A stretch of DNA of 64,000 nt. It comes from Thalassospira lucentensis MCCC 1A00383 = DSM 14000. Lineage in GTDB: Bacteria; Pseudomonadota; Alphaproteobacteria; Rhodospirillales; Thalassospiraceae. Positions 18,794-27,578 of the stretch are shown here, in pieces. The stretch lies in the NCBI RefSeq assembly GCF_000421265.1, contig NZ_ATWN01000001.1:496001-560000 (forward strand), read 5' to 3'. The translations under genes and the position numbers were made by a program. The notes below the pieces were generated by a model. The model did not search any database, was not told the origin of the DNA, and worked only from the letters and a program-made list of their open reading frames with translations. Each line of letters starts with the position of its first letter. Position 1 is the stretch's first letter.

Positions 18794-19336
18794 ATGAAGA
18801 ACAAGCCGGTTCTCAATACGGTTTTCGAAGCAGCATTCAGACTTATCGATCATGCGCTGAATGATAACGAATATCTGCAGCCGCAAAAGCTGCACCGGCT
18901 TTTGTATCTGGCGCAAGCCTATTACGGGGCAAATTACCACGGCAACATGCTGATGCCCGCCATCTTTGTCGCCGAGGAATTCGGTCCGGTTGAACCAAAC
19001 CTTTATGCCGTGATGGAAGAATGCCGTCCCGATGTGCGGCTTAAACCGGTTGATCCGAAAACATCGCATTTCATCGAAAGCATCTGGGCACAATTTGGCC
19101 ACCACACGGTCGAACATCTCAGCATGACGGTCTGTAACCATCCGCCCTATACCAAGGCCTACAAGGCGGGTACAGGGACGATCATTCCCTATCAGGACCT
19201 GGTCGATTTCTATGCGTCGGTTCGCAAATCTGCAACCACACCAGAAGCCAAGGAAGTCGTGCGCCCGCGTGTCATGCAGTCGCACAAGGGTAAGCCGGTT
19301 GCCACAACGGACTGGTTGCCGCGACGTCTGAAATAG
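18794..19336 (+). CDS. Panacea/SocA-like (DUF4065) domain protein
   Basis: This 180-residue protein contains the pattern of the Panacea domain: KLHRLLYLAQAYYGANYHGNML followed by AIFVAEEFGPVEPNLY. SocA of Caulobacter and many toxin-antitoxin or phage-associated proteins carry this domain and can act as protease adaptors or antitoxins. The N-terminal extension is short, and a basic C-terminal tail of about 50 residues follows the domain. No obvious toxin gene is adjacent, so the role is open. The start ATG at 18794 is chosen because the domain begins about 20 residues later. Confidence 0.7.
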   Translation: MKNKPVLNTVFEAAFRLIDHALNDNEYLQPQKLHRLLYLAQAYYGANYHGNMLMPAIFVAEEFGPVEPNLYAVMEECRPDVRLKPVDPKTSHFIESIWAQFGHHTVEHLSMTVCNHPPYTKAYKAGTGTIIPYQDLVDFYASVRKSATTPEAKEVVRPRVMQSHKGKPVATTDWLPRRLK

Positions 19337-19388
19337 TCGGTGAGATGGTCCCAAAACCTACGGGACGAGGGGAACTCGATCTTGTGCG

Positions 19389-20483
19389 TTACTGACCCAT
19401 TTTAAGGTCATCGCACGGATTTCCGCGCACGATGTCATTGGTAAACCACATGAAATCAATCGCATCAGACGGCCCAAACCGCAGTGCGTAATCTTCAATG
19501 TTGCTGGGATCGTCACTTGGGTCATCGGCCTCGATCAGGCTGACAACTGCGACATCCTGATCGGTCAGGTTCGTATCAAACCGGCGTAAATGCCATGGGG
19601 CGGCGATGCCACGGCGGACATGCATCGCACCGGCAATCAGATAGGCGCCATCTGTGGTGTCACTGTTCGCGGCATCATACATCGCACGTGCAAGCGATGC
19701 ATCGCGGGCAAATTGCACGGTTGAAAAGGCAGGCAGCATTGATTTCGGCAACGTGTCGCAATGTCCCTCGGCGATTTCCTGATCAAGCAGAACTTGAATA
19801 TCAGCCGGAATATCAGGAAGCGAAAGATCCTTTGCCAAATCATCTGGCAGGGCCGAAACACCATTGGCAATCATTGGTCGCAAAATATCATCTGGCAGGT
19901 TGCCCGCCACCATTGCCAGATCATTGTTGCGCGCGGCTTGCGCAATCGGGGCGTAATCCTGCCAGGATGGCCAGCCGCGATCTTCCCACGTCATGGCCAG
20001 ACCGAGATCCGCCACAGTCAAATCGTGCCAGTTTTGGTCAAGCGAAGCCTGCTGATCGCGGGTGAACATTTCCCAAACGACCGCACGATGGCGATTGCCC
20101 GATTTGCTCAGCGCATCAATCAGTTCAGCCTGATGGTGATGGTGGATCGGGTTGTCATGCTTTTCCCCGATCAGGACATATTTGGCGTCGCCAATACGCC
20201 GGACCAGTTCGCCGAGCATGATGTATTCCCCGGCCCGAACATCAAAAATCAAACCCGGTGCAGGCGGAAGGGGACTGACATCTGTAATCACGATGTTAGC
20301 GCTAACATCCTTTGTGTGTGCCGGATCATTCGCAAGGGCTTCATCGGCTTTTACCGGCGGACTAAGCAAGATTGCGGTGGTTACAATTGCAGTGACAACG
20401 CCCAATCGGCGTGCGGCAACTGGGCCGCATAAGGATATCAATTTGTATGCTGGTGTTGTCAGTCGCAATGGCGTCACAGGCAC
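19389..20483 (-). CDS. ChaN-like haem/iron-uptake family protein
   Basis: This 364-residue exported protein has a hydrophobic signal segment at about residues 25-45. It belongs to the ChaN/DUF399 family (Tiki/EreA-like fold). Recognisable parts are YVLIGEKHDNPIHHHHQAELI near 95 and VVWEMFTRDQQ near 128. A C-terminal block YLIAGAMHVRRGIAAPWHL carries another conserved histidine. Campylobacter ChaN binds haem, but function in alphaproteobacteria is not established. The start is GTG at 20483, and a second GTG two codons later is equally possible. Confidence 0.75.
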   Translation of the reverse strand: MPVTPLRLTTPAYKLISLCGPVAARRLGVVTAIVTTAILLSPPVKADEALANDPAHTKDVSANIVITDVSPLPPAPGLIFDVRAGEYIMLGELVRRIGDAKYVLIGEKHDNPIHHHHQAELIDALSKSGNRHRAVVWEMFTRDQQASLDQNWHDLTVADLGLAMTWEDRGWPSWQDYAPIAQAARNNDLAMVAGNLPDDILRPMIANGVSALPDDLAKDLSLPDIPADIQVLLDQEIAEGHCDTLPKSMLPAFSTVQFARDASLARAMYDAANSDTTDGAYLIAGAMHVRRGIAAPWHLRRFDTNLTDQDVAVVSLIEADDPSDDPSNIEDYALRFGPSDAIDFMWFTNDIVRGNPCDDLKMGQ

Positions 20484-20508
20484 ATCCCCGATGATGGAAC
20501 AATATGGC

Positions 20509-21663
20509 TTATTTGCTTAAGGTCAGAGCTGTTTCGATGTCGTTAACAAGGTCATTGCCGTTTTCGATGCCAACCGACAACCGCAACAGGTCATCGGGTA
20601 CGGGGCTGGTTGGGCCTTCGACCGATGCGCGGTGCTCAATCAGGCTTTCCACCCCGCCAAGCGATGTGGCGCGTTTAAACAGTTTGCACTGGTTGTGGAA
20701 ATCAACAGCCCGTTTGCCGCCGCCCTTTACCCGGATCGACAACATGCCACCGAAACCGCCGGTCATTTGCTTTTTCGCGATGTCATGGCCGATGTGGCTT
20801 TCAAGGCCGGGATATTGAACCTGTTCGACTTCCGGGTGGTTTTCAAAATGTTTGGCAATCGCCATGGCATTGGCCGACGCACGTTCTACCCGGATCGAAA
20901 GGGTGCGCATACCGCGCAGCAACAGCCACGTTTCAAATACGCCCAAAACAGCCCCGCCCGATGCGTGTTGCTTACATACACGCTGCCAGAATTCGCTGTC
21001 CTTGGCTGTGGTCAAGCTGCCAGCCAAAACGTCGCTATGACCGTTCAGATATTTGGTCGCCGAATGCATGACGATATCCGCGCCAAAATCAATCGGGCGG
21101 GTCAAAAGCGGGGTAGCCACCGTGTTATCAACCACGACCTGCGCGCCAGCCGCATGGGCAACCTCGGCAACGGCGGCGATATCGGTGATTTGCCAATCGG
21201 GATTTGCCGGGGTTTCAAGCCAGACCATTTTGGTTCTGCCAGCGACAATGTGCTTGGCCCAATCGGCGGTATCACCGTTATCGACAAAATCAAATGTCAG
21301 TCCAGCACGCACACCACTGTCGAGCATAAAGCTGCGCAGCGCCCAATACATGACCTTGGGGGCAACAACATGATCACCGGGATTAAGTGCGTGCAATACC
21401 GCAACGGCGGCCGCCATGCCCGATGCAAACAGGCGGGTTTCAGTGCCGCCTTCAAGTGCGTTTAAAACCGCACTTGTCTGATCATATGTTGGGTTATCTG
21501 CACGGGTATAGCACCGCCCGTCATGATAACTGAGGTCCGTATTCCGTTCGAAGGTGGTCGACGGATAAAGCGGTGGGGTGACAGATTTAGTGGCGTCATC
21601 TACCCAGCCCAGCGCCTGTGCTGTGATGGTGGCAGGAGACTGTTTTTTTGTCTGATCAGACAT
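20509..21663 (-). CDS. PLP-dependent trans-sulfuration enzyme (cystathionine beta-lyase type)
   Basis: This 384-residue enzyme belongs to the Cys/Met metabolism PLP family. The Schiff-base lysine is Lys204 in HSATKYLNGHSD. The phosphate-binding segment FASGMAAAVAVLH lies at 79-91 and VVVDNTVATPLL at 176-187. A late GGVESLIEHRAS motif shows that it is the gamma-synthase/beta-lyase type. The exact activity cannot be told from sequence. The start ATG at 21663 fits the family's N-terminus. It is transcribed away from the FAD oxidoreductase gene. A second family member lies at 47.5 kb. Confidence 0.87.
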   Translation of the reverse strand: MSDQTKKQSPATITAQALGWVDDATKSVTPPLYPSTTFERNTDLSYHDGRCYTRADNPTYDQTSAVLNALEGGTETRLFASGMAAAVAVLHALNPGDHVVAPKVMYWALRSFMLDSGVRAGLTFDFVDNGDTADWAKHIVAGRTKMVWLETPANPDWQITDIAAVAEVAHAAGAQVVVDNTVATPLLTRPIDFGADIVMHSATKYLNGHSDVLAGSLTTAKDSEFWQRVCKQHASGGAVLGVFETWLLLRGMRTLSIRVERASANAMAIAKHFENHPEVEQVQYPGLESHIGHDIAKKQMTGGFGGMLSIRVKGGGKRAVDFHNQCKLFKRATSLGGVESLIEHRASVEGPTSPVPDDLLRLSVGIENGNDLVNDIETALTLSK

Positions 21664-21765
21664 GGTGGCACCTGATTTTGTTGAGATTTGTTGGCGCGCA
21701 ACATAACTTGGTTCGCGCCACACACCAAACCGAAAACCATCTGAAACCCGATTAAAAGGCCCCAC

Positions 21766-23079
21766 ATGACGCAGTACCCTGAAATTGACTTACCCAAAGA
21801 ATGTGACGTCGTTGTGATCGGCGGCGGTATTCATGGCGCCTCAAGTGCCTATTACCTGACAAAGGCGGGTATGAAGGTTGTTCTTCTGGAAAAGGACACG
21901 ATTGCATCGCACCAGTCCGGGCGGGCATGGGGGTTTGTCCGCCAACAAGGGCGTGATCCGGTTGAAATGCCATTGATGATGGCCTGTAACCGCATCTGGC
22001 AGGGGCTGGAAAAGGAACTGAATGCCGATCTGGAATGGCGGCAAGGCGGGGTTCTTTTTGTCGCGCGTGATGGTTCTGAAATGGCCGAGTACGAACAATG
22101 GATCGAAGATACCAAGGGATTTGGTGTTGAGACACAGGTGCTTGACGCCAAAGGGATCGCGAAAATCACACCGGGCATCACAACACCGGGTGTTGGTGGG
22201 ATTTACACCCCGTCCGATGGACAGGCCGAACCGAAGAAAGCCGTACCTGCGATTGCCAAACGCGCATCGGAACTGGGGGCTGTGATTGCCGAAGGGTGCG
22301 GCGCCCTTTCGATTGAAACCCAAGGTGGTGCGATCAGTTCGGTCGTGTCTGAGCGTGGCGAGATCAAATGCAAATACGTTATTTGTGCTGCCGGGGCCGC
22401 CACCCATAAATTCGTTGCCAAACTGGGCCGCCGTTTGCCCCAGCAAACCACGCGCGGCACGGTTATTCGCACCACCCCCGTGCCCGATATTTCCGCTGCT
22501 GGGACGTTGGCCGCTGGCCTTGCATTCCGTCAACGCACCGACGGGTCGATGAACATCGCAGATGAATTTATGACCGATATTGATCTGACTTTGGGCCGGT
22601 TTAAATTCGCGCGTGATTTTGCGCCGGGGCTGTTTGATAACTGGGCGACGTTTAAGTTCCACCTTAATAAGCGGTTCTTTGACGATCTGGTGGACCGCAT
22701 GCCCGGATCGGACGTCTCAAAACAACCAACCATCGGGCGGCGCACCAATCAGGCCGAGCCCTATAAGGTTCGGGTCAGCAACGCGATGGCAAACCTGCAA
22801 AAGGTTTTCCCGCAGATCAAGCAGGTCGGTATCGTAGATACATGGGCCGGTGATATTGATGTTACCCCGGACGCCGTGCCGGTGATTGATCAGTTCGACA
22901 ATCCCAAGCATTTCTTTGTCGCAACCGGATTCTCCGGCCATGGATTTGCCATGGGGCCGGTGGTGGGTAAGGTGCTGGCCGACTGGATCACTACCGGACA
23001 ACCTTCGATCACACTGGCCGGGATGGAACTGTCACGGTTTGAAGACGGATCGGTCCGGCGGCCACGCTCGCGGGTTTAG
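21766..23079 (+). CDS. FAD-dependent oxidoreductase (DAO/sarcosine oxidase-like)
   Basis: This 437-residue flavoprotein has the Rossmann dinucleotide motif DVVVIGGGIHGASSAYYL at residues 14-31 and ends the first beta-alpha-beta unit at VVLLEKD. A flavin-contact motif SGRAWGFVRQQG lies near 49. The C-terminal GDIDVTPDAVPVID and FVATGFSGHGFAMGPVVGK close the FAD site. It resembles the DAO family, including glycine/sarcosine and D-amino-acid oxidases. The substrate is unknown. The long 3' region ends at a terminator 190 bases downstream. Confidence 0.9.
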   Translation: MTQYPEIDLPKECDVVVIGGGIHGASSAYYLTKAGMKVVLLEKDTIASHQSGRAWGFVRQQGRDPVEMPLMMACNRIWQGLEKELNADLEWRQGGVLFVARDGSEMAEYEQWIEDTKGFGVETQVLDAKGIAKITPGITTPGVGGIYTPSDGQAEPKKAVPAIAKRASELGAVIAEGCGALSIETQGGAISSVVSERGEIKCKYVICAAGAATHKFVAKLGRRLPQQTTRGTVIRTTPVPDISAAGTLAAGLAFRQRTDGSMNIADEFMTDIDLTLGRFKFARDFAPGLFDNWATFKFHLNKRFFDDLVDRMPGSDVSKQPTIGRRTNQAEPYKVRVSNAMANLQKVFPQIKQVGIVDTWAGDIDVTPDAVPVIDQFDNPKHFFVATGFSGHGFAMGPVVGKVLADWITTGQPSITLAGMELSRFEDGSVRRPRSRV

Positions 23080-23266
23080 GCTCTTAGTTTCGTTTCAAAT
23101 GTTTTTGTGAGCTATCGTGCTTGGGAGCGATGGTTTTGATGCACCGAAGTCGCCATCCCATTGATCTCTAGGATGTAATACAACTCATTTGCGCTGGGCA
23201 AAGGGCCTTTGTGGCAGCCAGCAAGACAGAAACTGCTAGACGGGTTGGTCCAAAGGGTTGCGGATT

Positions 23267-23307
23267 AGGAGGCTGGCAACAACTGCACGTTGCCAGCCTC
23301 CTTTTTA
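23267..23307 (+). terminator. Very strong rho-independent terminator
   Basis: AGGAGGCTGGCAAC pairs perfectly with GTTGCCAGCCTCCT around an eight-base loop and is followed by T5. It lies 187 bases after the oxidoreductase stop. Confidence 0.9.
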
Positions 23308-23567
23308 GGTTCGGTTGGTGTTTCGTGACAATTGTTTCTGTTTCAGGTTGCGATCTCTCCGTCGCGAAGTTTGTCGTCTTAGACTCTTGCTTTGCACACT
23401 TTAAAAAACCAATCCAAGGGGATGTTTTGTGAGGTTTTGATGAGTATTTATATAAAATAAAAATTTTGACGGATTTTATTTTTGGTGTCATTTTTTATAT
23501 AAATAGTTGATATATAATAATAAATATTATTTTAGGTCGGTGATTTTGGATTCGTTTAGTTTCAAAA

Positions 23568-23584
23568 TTGGATCAGTGGTCCAA
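23568..23584. promoter_or_regulatory. Candidate GntR-family operator upstream of lactonase-TRAP cassette
   Basis: TTGGATCAGTGGTCCAA is a 17-base near-palindrome. Half-sites TTGGA and TCCAA fit the kind of operator used by FCD-type GntR repressors. It lies 105 bases before the lactonase start. The likely binder is the GntR encoded at the end of the cassette. This is inference from position and symmetry. Confidence 0.45.
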
Positions 23585-23689
23585 CCTATTTGTTGACGAT
23601 AAATTCGACTTGTGCTTGGTTCTTTGGGCGATGTGTAGGGAAGCTGCACCGTGTTGCGGTTGCGCCATGCGCATTGAAGGAGGGTTTAT

Positions 23690-24613
23690 ATGTTCAAAGA
23701 GCCAGCTCAAGTTGCGGCAAAAATTCACCTGTCTCTTCCGCAAAGTTTGCGCGACAACGACAGGCAAACCGAATGGAGCGCGGCTTATACCCACGGCAAG
23801 CGCCTGATGCATTCCTTCCTGGAGGGGCCGTCATTTGATGCCTCTGGGCGTCTGTATTGTGTTGACGTTGCCCGTGGGCGCATATTTCGAATCACGGATG
23901 GCGTTTTTGACGTTTTTGCCAATTATGACGGCGAACCCAATGGGCTAAAGGTCTTGCCGGATGGGCGAATCTTGGTTGCGGACTTTCGGTTGGGACTTCT
24001 TCAATTCGATGCTGATACCGGCGAATATGAAGTTTTGGTTGATCGCTTTCATTCGGAAAAGTTTAAGGGGATCAATGACCTTGCCGTTGGCCGAGACGGG
24101 ACGGTCTATTTTACAGATCAGGGGTCAACTGGGTTGCAGGATCCAACGGGGCGTGTGTTCCGCCTTAACCCTGATGGGCGCTTGCAGTTGCTGCTTGGCG
24201 GGTTGCTTGGTCCGAATGGCTTGGTGCTGAACCGCGAAGAAACCGAGCTGTATGTTGCCGCAACCCGGGGCAATAACATTCTTCGATTGCAGCTAACCCA
24301 ATTTGGTGACGTGACCAAAGCTGGTGTTTTCATTCAGATGAGTGGCGGTATTGGCCCTGATGGCATGACAATTGATGCTGCCGGGAACCTTGTCGTGGCG
24401 CATATCGGAATGGGGTGTGTTTGGGTTTTTGACCGCAAGGGAGAGCCCATTTTACGCATCGTGACCGATGCTGGTGATCGTATTTCTAATCTGACCTATG
24501 GCGGAAAGGATGGGCGCACCTTGTTTATGACCGAGGCAGATAGCGGTTCCATTCTTTCTGTCGAGATGGAAATTAGCGGGTTTTATCGTGAGTGGGCGCC
24601 GAACGGCGTCTGA
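23690..24613 (+). CDS. SMP-30/gluconolactonase-like lactonase
   Basis: This 307-residue six-bladed propeller protein belongs to the SMP-30/LRE family. Metal-site and blade motifs visible are FLEGPSFDASGRLYCVD (about 44), GEPNGLKVLPDGR (about 84), INDLAVGRDGTVYFTD (about 128), GPNGLVLNREE (about 176) and GGIGPDGMTIDAAGNLVVA (about 220). Such enzymes open sugar lactones. It is the first gene of a cassette with a TRAP transporter and a GntR regulator, so the imported compound is probably a sugar acid or lactone. The ATG follows GGAGG. Confidence 0.87.
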   Translation: MFKEPAQVAAKIHLSLPQSLRDNDRQTEWSAAYTHGKRLMHSFLEGPSFDASGRLYCVDVARGRIFRITDGVFDVFANYDGEPNGLKVLPDGRILVADFRLGLLQFDADTGEYEVLVDRFHSEKFKGINDLAVGRDGTVYFTDQGSTGLQDPTGRVFRLNPDGRLQLLLGGLLGPNGLVLNREETELYVAATRGNNILRLQLTQFGDVTKAGVFIQMSGGIGPDGMTIDAAGNLVVAHIGMGCVWVFDRKGEPILRIVTDAGDRISNLTYGGKDGRTLFMTEADSGSILSVEMEISGFYREWAPNGV

Positions 24614-24659
24614 TATGTGGCAGTTCATCGTGAACAGCTGCTTTAAATGGGAGGAAACA

Positions 24660-25685
24660 ATGAACTTTAATAAAAATCAAAGTCGTCGTGCGTTCCTGAA
24701 AAACTCTGCTGCAGCAGGTGCATCTGCACTGGCCGCATCAACATTGTTTTCGACGGGGGCATTTGCATCGGCCAAGACGCTAAAAGTGGGCCATATTGAA
24801 GCCCCGAACAGTGCAACCCAAAAGGCCTACGAAGCTTTCGCACAGAAAGTTGCGGAACGGACCAATGGGTCGGTCAATGTTGAAATCTATCCGGCAGGGC
24901 AACTTGGTGGTCTTCGCGATTTGTATGAAGGCTTGCGGTTTGGTTCTGTTGAAATGACGTCAAGCGGTCCGGACTATGTTTCCAATCTGGTCCCTGTTGT
25001 CGTTGCGGGGTCGCTTTACTACCTTTGGGAATCAAATGATCACGCGCGCGAAATGCTCAGCGGTGCGAATGGTGCAATCTTTAACAAGGCATTGATTGAA
25101 AAGGCACAAATCCGAAATCTTGCATGGGGAAATCTTGGTTTCCGTTCGGTGTTTACGAATAATCGCCCGATTGAAACGCCAGAAGATCTCAAAGGCCTCA
25201 AAATCCGTGTGCCAGAAGCAAAATTGCATCTCGAACCAATGAAAGCCTTCGGTGCGCTGCCGGTTGGTGTTCCGTATGCTGAGGTTTATACATCATTGCA
25301 AACCGATGTTGTTTCGGGCGCAGAGGGTGTGCCGTCGGCTGTTCTTCAGCAGAAATTTAACGAAGTCAGCAAATATTATTCTCTGACCGAACATCTGTTC
25401 AATCCGCTGATGATTACCATCAGCGAGCGGTTCTATCAGTCTCTGAGTACCGCTGAACAAGAAGCTGTCACTGAATCTGCCCGCGAAGCGTGGGCCGACG
25501 AATGGGATGCAGCCATTGTAGATAATAGCGCTGCACTTGATAAAATCGCAGCAGGCGGCGTTGTAATTAATCGTCCGGACAAGGCTGCATTCGCAGAAAT
25601 TGCGCAAACCTCATGGGCGAGCGTTCTTGACCCGGTTGGCGACGAAGCCTGGGACATTGTCAAAACATTCCAGCGTAAAGCCTAA
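24660..25685 (+). CDS. TRAP transporter solute-binding protein DctP
   Basis: This 341-residue periplasmic binding protein has a Tat signal: SRRAFLKN at residues 8-15, then an Ala-rich hydrophobic stretch and cleavage near AFA-SA. The DctP fold follows (LKVGHIEAPNSATQKAYEAFAQKVAERTNG...). The family arginine that clamps substrate carboxylates is probably in LKGLKIRVPEA near residue 181. The ATG at 24660 has an excellent Shine-Dalgarno (GGGAGG). Use of the Tat route implies folding or cofactor binding before export. Confidence 0.92.
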   Translation: MNFNKNQSRRAFLKNSAAAGASALAASTLFSTGAFASAKTLKVGHIEAPNSATQKAYEAFAQKVAERTNGSVNVEIYPAGQLGGLRDLYEGLRFGSVEMTSSGPDYVSNLVPVVVAGSLYYLWESNDHAREMLSGANGAIFNKALIEKAQIRNLAWGNLGFRSVFTNNRPIETPEDLKGLKIRVPEAKLHLEPMKAFGALPVGVPYAEVYTSLQTDVVSGAEGVPSAVLQQKFNEVSKYYSLTEHLFNPLMITISERFYQSLSTAEQEAVTESAREAWADEWDAAIVDNSAALDKIAAGGVVINRPDKAAFAEIAQTSWASVLDPVGDEAWDIVKTFQRKA

Positions 25686-25753
25686 TTAATCAAATCATTG
25701 TGCCGTGTCAGTGTGATGCGGCACAATGATGGCCTGCGTTCCAAGAGGTAATC

Positions 25754-26272
25754 ATGACAATGCGCCTATCTTTTGTGCGCTCGGTTTTTCTGCGGTTTAT
25801 GGGGTTTGTAAATCGTTTTAACGAGCTGTGCGTCATTTCACTTTTTACGGTTTTTGTAACACTTACGATTGCGCAGATTGTCCTGCGCTATGTGTTTTCT
25901 GCATCTATTGACTGGGCTGACGAGGTGTCGCGTGCATCCTTTATTTGGATGGTTTTTATCGCCGCAAGTCGGTTGGTGCAGAAAGAAGGTGCGCATATAA
26001 CTCTGGAACTTCTTAGGGGGAAGCCAGAGTCTGTTACGGAAAAATTGATCAATATATTTGTCAATCTGGTCATTGCTCTTTTTTCCGCACTGATGATCTT
26101 TTACGGCGAACGCTTGATGACCCTTAACGCGTTCACAACAGCGCCGGCAACTGGCTTCTCAATGGCAATTTATCAGTCGATTTTCGTGATTTTCGGTGTT
26201 CTTTCGATCCTTAGTGCCGTCACCGCGATGCTTCATCCAACTCATTCTCTTGGTGAGGATAGTCCGATATGA
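25754..26272 (+). CDS. TRAP transporter small permease DctQ
   Basis: This 172-residue inner-membrane subunit has four hydrophobic helices. The family feature VLRYVFSASIDWADEVSRASFIWMVF lies around residues 40-65, where RYVF and W-x-x-E are typical. The stop overlaps the start of dctM by four bases (ATGA), showing translational coupling. It works with DctM to move the substrate delivered by DctP using an ion gradient. Confidence 0.92.
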   Translation: MTMRLSFVRSVFLRFMGFVNRFNELCVISLFTVFVTLTIAQIVLRYVFSASIDWADEVSRASFIWMVFIAASRLVQKEGAHITLELLRGKPESVTEKLINIFVNLVIALFSALMIFYGERLMTLNAFTTAPATGFSMAIYQSIFVIFGVLSILSAVTAMLHPTHSLGEDSPI

Positions 26273-27549
26273 CCCTCACTATTCTGCTTGTCAGCTTTGC
26301 TGTTTTGATTTTTCTGCGGGTTCCTGTCGCCTTTTCCATGGGGGTGAGTGCGGTTCTCGCTATTGTGCTGGGCGGGAAGGGGTTGCCGCTGGAACTCATT
26401 CCCCAGCGAATGTATGTGATGATTGACAGTTCGTCCTTGCTGGCCATTCCGTTCTTTATTCTTGCTGGCGAATTGATGGAGCAAGGCGGATTGTCTGCAC
26501 GTATGATCCGGTTTGCCCAATCGCTTGTCGGGCATTGGCGTGGCGGTTTGGCGCAGGTGGCTGTTCTTGCCAATACTATTTTTTCAGCTCTGACCGGTTC
26601 TTCGGCAGCGGCGGCAAGTGCAATCGGATCAATCATGATTCCGGCGATGAAAGAAAAGGGCTATCCTGCTGCGTTTGCCGCATCAATCAATGCGTCCGCG
26701 GCATCTATCGGCCCCATTATCCCGCCAAGCATCATTATGGTTGTTTACGGATCGATTACAGGTGTTTCGGTAAGTGCAATGTTCATGGCCGGAATTGTCC
26801 CGGGGTTGATCATTGCGTTTGGTTTGATGGCTTTGAACTGGATTTATGCTTATCGGAATGGTTGGGGCAGTGAGCGGCGCCAGACGATCGGCCAAATTAT
26901 TAAGAGTTTTAGCAGCTCTATCTGGGCTCTTTTGGCGCCGATCATCATTATCGGGGGCATCATTTGCGGGATTTTTACGCCGACAGAGGCGGGCGCGGTC
27001 GCGGTTGTTTATGCCGGTCTTGTTGCGCGGTTCGTCTATCATGAACTTCCGATGGCACGGTTGAAAAATATTCTATCCAAGGCTGCGTATTCTACCGGAA
27101 TGGTAGCATTCATTATGGCCTCCGCAGGCATCTTTGGCTGGCTTCTTGCCGTGGAACAGGTGCCGCAAACCGTTGTAAGTGCCATTCTATCCGTCACCGA
27201 TGCGCCCGGTTTGGCGATCTTGTTGGTTATTGCGATTGTTTTGGTGATCGGGGCTGTGGTTGAGGTAACCGCAGCAGTCGTTCTTATTGTCCCTGTGTTC
27301 TATCCTTTGGGGCAGGCGCTTGGATTTAATGATGTGCATTTTGGGATTATTCTTTGTGTCGCCTTGGTTTTTGGTAATGTAACGCCCCCTGTTGGGTTGC
27401 TCCTTTATATCACATCGGCAATTTCCGGGTCGCGGATCGGACAGATCATGCGATATCAGTGGTCATCTTTGATCGTGCTTGTTACAGCCTTGCTCATCGT
27501 GACCTACTCTGAAACAATCACGCTCATGTTTACCGGGCTGCTGAAATAG
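26269..27549 (+). CDS. TRAP transporter large permease DctM
   Basis: This 426-residue permease has about twelve membrane helices. Family signatures are IPFFILAGELMEQGG near residue 60 and SASIGPIIPPSIIMVVYG near 145. It is the transport channel of the TRAP system and is coupled to dctQ by a four-base overlap. The GntR gene follows after 29 bases. Confidence 0.95.
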   Translation: MTLTILLVSFAVLIFLRVPVAFSMGVSAVLAIVLGGKGLPLELIPQRMYVMIDSSSLLAIPFFILAGELMEQGGLSARMIRFAQSLVGHWRGGLAQVAVLANTIFSALTGSSAAAASAIGSIMIPAMKEKGYPAAFAASINASAASIGPIIPPSIIMVVYGSITGVSVSAMFMAGIVPGLIIAFGLMALNWIYAYRNGWGSERRQTIGQIIKSFSSSIWALLAPIIIIGGIICGIFTPTEAGAVAVVYAGLVARFVYHELPMARLKNILSKAAYSTGMVAFIMASAGIFGWLLAVEQVPQTVVSAILSVTDAPGLAILLVIAIVLVIGAVVEVTAAVVLIVPVFYPLGQALGFNDVHFGIILCVALVFGNVTPPVGLLLYITSAISGSRIGQIMRYQWSSLIVLVTALLIVTYSETITLMFTGLLK

Positions 27550-27578
27550 CCAGTCTAAAAGAATTAGGACGGTAAGGA

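Larger units (their letters stand above)
23080..23689. other. 610-base intergenic region with terminator, AT-rich tract and candidate operator
   Basis: This gap holds the terminator at 23267-23307, an AT-rich tract at about 23435-23545 and a palindrome at 23568-23584. The tract is rich in TATATA and AAAT and unlike the surrounding DNA. No open frame has a ribosome site and protein-like composition. The first 187 bases could be a long 3' UTR or encode a small RNA. Confidence 0.5.

Noticed and set aside
20632-21465. A 277-codon plus-strand frame opposite the PLP lyase
   Set aside because: It is fully antisense to a clear enzyme gene, with no ribosome site and no recognisable protein features.
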